Source: Flavobacterium azizsancarii (GTDB lineage Bacteria; Bacteroidota; Bacteroidia; Flavobacteriales; Flavobacteriaceae). Taken from it: a DNA stretch of 64,000 nucleotides. Both the position numbers and the translations under genes were made by a program. This document shows positions 59,734 to 64,000 of the stretch, in pieces. Position 1 is the first letter of the stretch. Each line of letters begins with the position of its first letter. The notes beneath the pieces were generated by a model that worked only from the letters and a program-made list of their open reading frames with translations, did no database searches and had not been told where the DNA came from. The DNA is taken from contig NZ_JAMZNK010000029.1 of the NCBI RefSeq assembly GCF_027980145.1, positions 1-64,000 on the forward strand, in the 5' to 3' direction.

Positions 59734-60702
59734 TTAAGAATGTTGAGCTTTAAAAGCTTTCAATTTCTCAATTAATTTTGGTACAATTTCGAATGCATCT
59801 CCAACAACTCCATAATCTGCAACTTTAAAGAAAGGAGCTTCAGGATCGTTATTGATAACCAACTTTACTTTTGATGAATTAATACCTGCAATATGCTGGA
59901 TTGCTCCGGAGATTCCAATAGCGATATACAAGTTTGTCGCAACAGGTTTTCCTGTTTGACCAACGTGTTCACTGTGAGGTCTCCATCCTAAATCAGAAAC
60001 TGGTTTAGAACATGCAGTTGCAGCGCCTAAAACAGCCGCAAGATCTTCGATTAATCCCCAGTTTTCAGGACCTTTTAATCCACGTCCGCCAGAAACTACG
60101 ATATCAGCGTCAGCGATAGATACTTTTCCACTTACTTTTTCTACAGATTCTACTTTTACTCCAAAGTCATTGTCGCCAATTGATGGATTAAAATCTTCTT
60201 CGGTCGCAGATCCTGCGCTTTCGAAGATTCCGTAAGAGTTTTTAGCTAAGCCAAGAACTTTTACATCTGTATTAATTTCTGTAATGTTGAACGCTTTGTT
60301 TGAGAAAGCATTTCTTTTTACCTGAAAAGGAGAAGTGCTTACTGGTAATCCAACTACATTTGATGCAAAACCAGCATTTAAAGCCACAGCAACCAATGAT
60401 GAAAGATAAATACTATCTGTAGAGGAAGAAAGTAAAACTACCTTTGTTCCTTCTTTTTCAGCAGCTTGTTTGATAACATCGGCGTAAGCCTTAGCAGTAA
60501 AACCAGCTAATTTATCGTTAGTTACTTTTAATACTTTGTCAACTCCGTATTTAGCTAATTCGCTAACATCGCTGTTATTTATAGTTAGAGCTGTAACAGT
60601 TGTTCCAAGTGATTCTGCTATTTTTTTAGCATAAGAAGCTAATTCAAAAGCAACTTTTTTAAATTTTCCTTCTGCAGATTCTGCATATATTAATATTGAC
60701 AT
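59734..60702 (-). CDS. etfA: Electron transfer flavoprotein alpha subunit
   Basis: A 322 aa ETF alpha subunit that, with EtfB, carries electrons from acyl-CoA and other dehydrogenases to the quinone pool. The C-terminal FAD-binding domain is clear (VSGGRGLKGPENWGLIEDLA, GWRPHSEHVGQTGKPV, YIAIGISGAIQHIAGINSS, VINNDPEAPFFKVADYGVVGD). The N-terminal domain has the ETF Rossmann-like fold. It follows etfB in the same operon. Confidence 0.96.
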   Translation of the reverse strand: MSILIYAESAEGKFKKVAFELASYAKKIAESLGTTVTALTINNSDVSELAKYGVDKVLKVTNDKLAGFTAKAYADVIKQAAEKEGTKVVLLSSSTDSIYLSSLVAVALNAGFASNVVGLPVSTSPFQVKRNAFSNKAFNITEINTDVKVLGLAKNSYGIFESAGSATEEDFNPSIGDNDFGVKVESVEKVSGKVSIADADIVVSGGRGLKGPENWGLIEDLAAVLGAATACSKPVSDLGWRPHSEHVGQTGKPVATNLYIAIGISGAIQHIAGINSSKVKLVINNDPEAPFFKVADYGVVGDAFEIVPKLIEKLKAFKAQHS

Positions 60703-60711
60703 AATTTTTTG

Positions 60712-60818
60712 TTTAGAGGTTGTAAGTTTCAGGTTTCAGGTTTGCTTCGCCTGTTCGAGCATAGCTCTCGGGTTAAGTTCATAAACTGAGACTGAAAACC
60801 GAGACTGAAAACTGATTA
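60712..60818. repeat. Word-repeat spacer between etfB and etfA
   Basis: About 107 bases with AAGTTTCAGGTTTCAGGTTT, then a CGCCTGTTCGAGCATAGCTCTCGGG hairpin-like stretch and several GAGACTGAAAA words. The reading frames on both sides are unaffected. Confidence 0.65.
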
Positions 60819-61565
60819 CTAGATTACTTTCGCTTCGTTGTGTAATAAATTGATTAACTCATCTAAATTATCAGGAGAAACTAATTTTACTGCTGATTTT
60901 GGAGCTGGTTTTTCAAATTTCACTGCTTTTGTATTTACAGGAGCGTCAACTGGCTCAAGAATAGTAAGTGCTTTTGTTCTTGCAGTCATGATTCCTCTCA
61001 TGTTAGGGATACGAAGATCTTTTTCTTCAACAAGACCTTTTTGACCACCAATGATTAAGGGTAAAGAAGTGCTTACAGTTTCTTTTCCACCATCGATTTC
61101 ACGAACTGCTTTTACATTATTTCCGTCAACGGTAATTGCAGTACATGAATTTAAAAAATTAGAACCTAAAATTCCTGCAATCATTCCGGGAACCATTCCG
61201 CCATTATAATCCAAAGATTCTTTTCCTGCAATTACAAGATCATAACCACCGTTTTTAATTACTTCAGCTAATTGTTTTGCAACAAAAAAACCATCAGTTG
61301 GGTTGGCATTTACGCGAATTGCTTCGTTTGCACCAATTGCTAATGCTTTACGTAAAGTTGGTTCAGTATCCGGTCCTCCAACATTTACTACAGTTACAGT
61401 AGCGCCTTGTTGTTCCTGGAACCAGATTGCACGTGTCAAACCAAACTCGTCATTAGGATTAATTACATATTGTACACCATTGGTATCGAATTCTGAGTCA
61501 CCATTAGAGAAGTTAATTTTGGAAGTAGTATCAGGCACGTGGCTGATGCAAACTAATATTTTCAT
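60819..61565 (-). CDS. etfB: Electron transfer flavoprotein beta subunit
   Basis: A 248 aa ETF beta subunit with the AMP/adenine-binding fold. Signatures are KILVCISHVPDTTSKINF, NPNDEFGLTRAIWF, AGKESLDYNGGMVPGMIAG and the C-terminal LRIPNMRGIMTARTK. First gene of the etfB-etfA operon, with a TAAATTTG element at 61600-61607. Confidence 0.96.
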   Translation of the reverse strand: MKILVCISHVPDTTSKINFSNGDSEFDTNGVQYVINPNDEFGLTRAIWFQEQQGATVTVVNVGGPDTEPTLRKALAIGANEAIRVNANPTDGFFVAKQLAEVIKNGGYDLVIAGKESLDYNGGMVPGMIAGILGSNFLNSCTAITVDGNNVKAVREIDGGKETVSTSLPLIIGGQKGLVEEKDLRIPNMRGIMTARTKALTILEPVDAPVNTKAVKFEKPAPKSAVKLVSPDNLDELINLLHNEAKVI

Positions 61566-61599
61566 AAGTATATATTTTATAATTTATAATATGCTTTTA

Positions 61600-61607
61600 C
61601 AAATTTA
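61600..61607 (-). promoter_or_regulatory. -7 element TAAATTTG upstream of etfB
   Basis: Exact TAnnTTTG about 35 bases before the ATG, no -33 TTG at standard spacing. Confidence 0.42.
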
Positions 61608-62018
61608 GAATATTATTTGGAATAATTATACTATGCATGCATAATAATTTTAAAAACTATTACGATTTCGCGGATTGTGAAATTTAGAAGCTGTTTCGTT
61701 GTAATCGAAAAGAGATTATGTATCCATTTCTGTTGATTCTTAGCAATTTTGCAATTTAGCCAACTTGTGCAACTGTTAAATTTTGTTTGGGTTATACTAC
61801 TTTTTGAATTGTTGCGTTTTAGAAAAAGAATTTCGTGCACAGTAGAATTAAACAAAAAGAGCTGAATTTGTATGATAAGCGTTTTTATGAACGAAATAAT
61901 TGTAATTATATCGATTTCGTAAATGTCACAATTTTTTTTAAAAAGTTAAAAGCGCAAGGCTGGAGGAAGATGATGTGATTTTAAATCTAATTTATGCTTT
62001 TAAGTTATTTAAAATAAT

Positions 62019-62026
62019 TATTTTTG
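62019..62026 (+). promoter_or_regulatory. -7 element TATTTTTG upstream of pdhB
   Basis: Exact TAnnTTTG 32 bases before the ATG. Confidence 0.45.
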
Positions 62027-62057
62027 CTCTTCAGAAAATTCAACATACAATATAAAT

Positions 62058-63035
62058 ATGAGAACAATACAATTTAGAGAGGCCATTTGCGAAGCGATGA
62101 GCGAAGAAATGCGTCACGATGAATCCATATATTTAATGGGCGAAGAAGTTGCAGAATACAACGGGGCATACAAAGCTTCAAAAGGAATGCTTGCTGAGTT
62201 TGGCGAAAAAAGAGTAATTGATACTCCAATTGCTGAGCTTGGTTTTACAGGAATTGCAGTAGGATCAGCTATGAACGGTTGTCGTCCTATTGTCGAGTAC
62301 ATGACTTTCAACTTCTGTTTAGTAGGTATTGATCAAATTATAAATAATGCTGCTAAAATGCGTCAAATGACAGGGGGACAATTTAATGTGCCTATCGTTT
62401 TTCGTGGACCAACTGCTTCTGCAGGTCAATTAGGAGCTACACACTCACAAGCTTTAGAAAACTGGTTTGCTAATACTCCGGGTCTTAAAGTAGTTGTGCC
62501 ATCAACTCCTTATGATGCAAAAGGACTTTTGAAAGCTGCCATTCGTGATAATGATCCTGTAATTTTTATGGAGTCTGAGCAAATGTACGGTGACAAAGGC
62601 GAAGTGCCGGACGGAGAATATACAATTCCTCTAGGAGTTGCTGATATCAAACGTGAAGGAACGGATGTAACAATTGTATCTTTTGGTAAAATTATCAAAG
62701 AAGCTTTTATTGCTGCTGATGAATTAGCTAAAGAAGGTATTTCTTGTGAAATTATCGATTTAAGAACAGTTCGTCCTATGGATAAAGATGCTATCTTGAA
62801 ATCTGTTAAAAAAACAAACCGTTTAGTAATTTTAGAAGAAGCATGGCCTTTTGCAAGTATTTCATCTGAAATCACTTATATTGTTCAGGAACAAGCTTTT
62901 GATTTTCTTGATGCGCCAATTCAACGTATTACAACAGCAGATACTCCTGCACCTTATTCTCCAGTATTATTAAAAGACTGGTTGCCAAATGCAGGTGATG
63001 TAGTAAAAGCAGTTAAAAAAGTGTTATACAAATAA
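62058..63035 (+). CDS. pdhB: Pyruvate dehydrogenase E1 component, beta subunit
   Basis: A 325 aa transketolase-fold beta subunit of the thiamine-dependent E1 enzyme that feeds pyruvate into acetyl-CoA. Signatures include AICEAMSEEMRHDESIYLMGEEV, GVIDTPIAELGFTGIAVGSA-type block, PIVFRGPTASAGQLGATHSQ and the C-terminal transketolase domain ending LLKDWLPNAGDVVKAVKKVL. The alpha-subunit gene is not adjacent, so the complex is encoded in split loci. Ends with a strong terminator. A branched-chain E1 beta is the alternative reading. Confidence 0.93.
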   Translation: MRTIQFREAICEAMSEEMRHDESIYLMGEEVAEYNGAYKASKGMLAEFGEKRVIDTPIAELGFTGIAVGSAMNGCRPIVEYMTFNFCLVGIDQIINNAAKMRQMTGGQFNVPIVFRGPTASAGQLGATHSQALENWFANTPGLKVVVPSTPYDAKGLLKAAIRDNDPVIFMESEQMYGDKGEVPDGEYTIPLGVADIKREGTDVTIVSFGKIIKEAFIAADELAKEGISCEIIDLRTVRPMDKDAILKSVKKTNRLVILEEAWPFASISSEITYIVQEQAFDFLDAPIQRITTADTPAPYSPVLLKDWLPNAGDVVKAVKKVLYK

Positions 63036-63054
63036 TACACATTCAAAATACTCA

Positions 63055-63098
63055 CAAAACTTCATCATTCATAGTTAATTGATGAAGTTTTTTTTTTG
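63055..63098 (+). terminator. Intrinsic terminator after pdhB
   Basis: AAACTTCATCA and TGATGAAGTTT arms followed by a run of Ts. Confidence 0.88.
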
Positions 63099-63106
63099 CT
63101 CAGACA

Positions 63107-64000
63107 ATGAAAAAAATAATTTTACTCAGCCTGTTTTTTGTATTCGCATTTGCGGCTATTGCTACTGCACAAACGAAAGTGAGTGGAATTGTTTTGGATA
63201 AAACGAATCAGCCTGTTCCGTTTGCAAATGTTGTTTTTAAAGGATCAAATACAGGAATCGTTTCAAATGAAGACGGTCGTTTCTATCTTGAATCTCCAGT
63301 TACTTACACAGCATTATTAATAAGTTCTGCAGGATTTTCAGACAAGGAAGTTCCTTTGGAGAAAGCTGTGAATTATGATTTCAAAATTATTTTAAGTGAA
63401 GCCGAAGCACTTAATGAAGTCGTAATTTATACCGGAAAAACTTCTAAAAAGAATAATCCGGCATTAGATATATTGAGAAAAATATGGGAACGAAAGCGTA
63501 AAAACGGTTTGTACCAGTTCAATCAGTATCAAATGCAAAAGTACGAGAAAGTAGAGTTCGATATGAACACAATCGACAGTGCTTTTATGAAAAACAAACT
63601 CTTTAAAGGAATGGAGTTTGTGTTTAAGCATGTTGACACGTCTGATGTTACAGGTAAAACTTATCTGCCAATTTTTATCAACGAATCAGTTTATGATGTT
63701 TATGGAGATAATAAATTAAAGAAAGTAAAAGAAAACATAACAGGGAATAAAATGTCTGGTTTCAACGGAAATCAACAGATTTTATCCTTCGTAAAAGATC
63801 TTTATTCAGATTATAATATTTACGATAATCACCTTAAGTTTTTCGATAAAAGTTTTACAAGTCCGCTTTCGAGAACCGGAATAGACGTGTATAATTATGT
63901 ATTAAAAGACAGCGCTTATATTGACAAAAAATGGTGTTACAATATTGTTTTTTATCCAAGACGTAAAAATGAATTAACCTTTAAAGGAGATTTTTGGGTA
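63107..64000 (+). CDS. DUF5686 / carboxypeptidase-like domain protein, cut by the window edge
   Basis: Open to the right edge; 298 codons are visible from ATG 63107. Signal peptide (about 1-22, ending ATAQ), then a carboxypeptidase-regulatory-like beta-sandwich (about 24-105; SGIVLDKTNQPVPFANVVFKG, TGIVSNEDGRFYLES). After a linker comes a region matching DUF5686 (AEALNEVVIYTGKTSKKNNPALDILRKIWERKRKN and on). Full-length members of this kind are usually about 800 residues and predicted outer-membrane proteins, so most of the gene lies outside. Confidence 0.85.
   Translation, partial: MKKIILLSLFFVFAFAAIATAQTKVSGIVLDKTNQPVPFANVVFKGSNTGIVSNEDGRFYLESPVTYTALLISSAGFSDKEVPLEKAVNYDFKIILSEAEALNEVVIYTGKTSKKNNPALDILRKIWERKRKNGLYQFNQYQMQKYEKVEFDMNTIDSAFMKNKLFKGMEFVFKHVDTSDVTGKTYLPIFINESVYDVYGDNKLKKVKENITGNKMSGFNGNQQILSFVKDLYSDYNIYDNHLKFFDKSFTSPLSRTGIDVYNYVLKDSAYIDKKWCYNIVFYPRRKNELTFKGDFWV

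Larger units (their letters stand above)
61566..62057. other. 492-base divergent spacer between etfB and pdhB
   Basis: Apart from a -7 element at each end (61600-61607 and 62019-62026), I see nothing: AT-rich, no strong hairpin. A 74-codon minus-strand frame inside it shows no sign of being a gene. Confidence 0.7.

Noticed and set aside
61631..61855. 74-codon minus-strand frame in the etfB-pdhB spacer
   Set aside because: No start context, no domain-like pattern, composition as in spacers.

Overview
The window looks like a core chromosomal stretch of a Flavobacterium-type member of the Bacteroidota (inference). Signs are: low GC; no Shine-Dalgarno sequences but recurrent TAnnTTTG -7 promoter elements; a short primary sigma factor without region 1.1; PorT of the type IX secretion system; a TamL-like outer-membrane lipoprotein; HYC_CC_PP, DUF4249 and DUF5686 families; and AccD without a zinc ribbon. 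Sixty-one protein genes are called, the last cut by the right edge. No rRNA, tRNA or CRISPR was seen.

Left part (1-21400): the 3' end (domains V and VI) of a group II intron at the left edge; three tandem thioredoxin-fold paralogues that have lost CxxC; comEC, an NlpC/P60 lipoprotein, lpxB, a small membrane protein and surE; a tail-specific protease and a secreted-type nuclease; an MFS exporter divergent from an AraC regulator; rpe and rpoD; then a four-gene outer-membrane locus (unknown exported protein, TonB-dependent receptor, DUF4249 lipoprotein, MG2-like protein).

Regulatory/peptide region (21600-28900): this is the most unusual part. Three tandem 45-46 aa peptides have a double-glycine leader and a near-identical 15-residue tail (x-D-P-K-x-S-R-G-T-K-T-S). 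They sit between a LytTR response regulator and a TPR-containing histidine kinase. A separate 142 aa protein upstream of the kinase ends in the same tail. Next to it an HTH regulator and a divergent LA_2272-like gene share a control region with two related palindromes, each touching a -7 element.

Right part (29000-64000) is mostly housekeeping: pnp and rpsO; a GAF-type methionine sulfoxide reductase; a metal-linked trio (HYC_CC_PP, TonB receptor, HMA protein); DedA; the purH-mreB-mreC-mreD-PBP2-rodA cell-shape block; an ABC permease and an alcohol dehydrogenase; an XRE regulator; fba-accD; the TamL-like gene divergent from a SpoU methyltransferase; menG-porT; folA; thyA; a bifunctional nuclease; etfB-etfA; pdhB; and a truncated DUF5686 gene. 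Spacers carry interspersed repeats and many intrinsic terminators.
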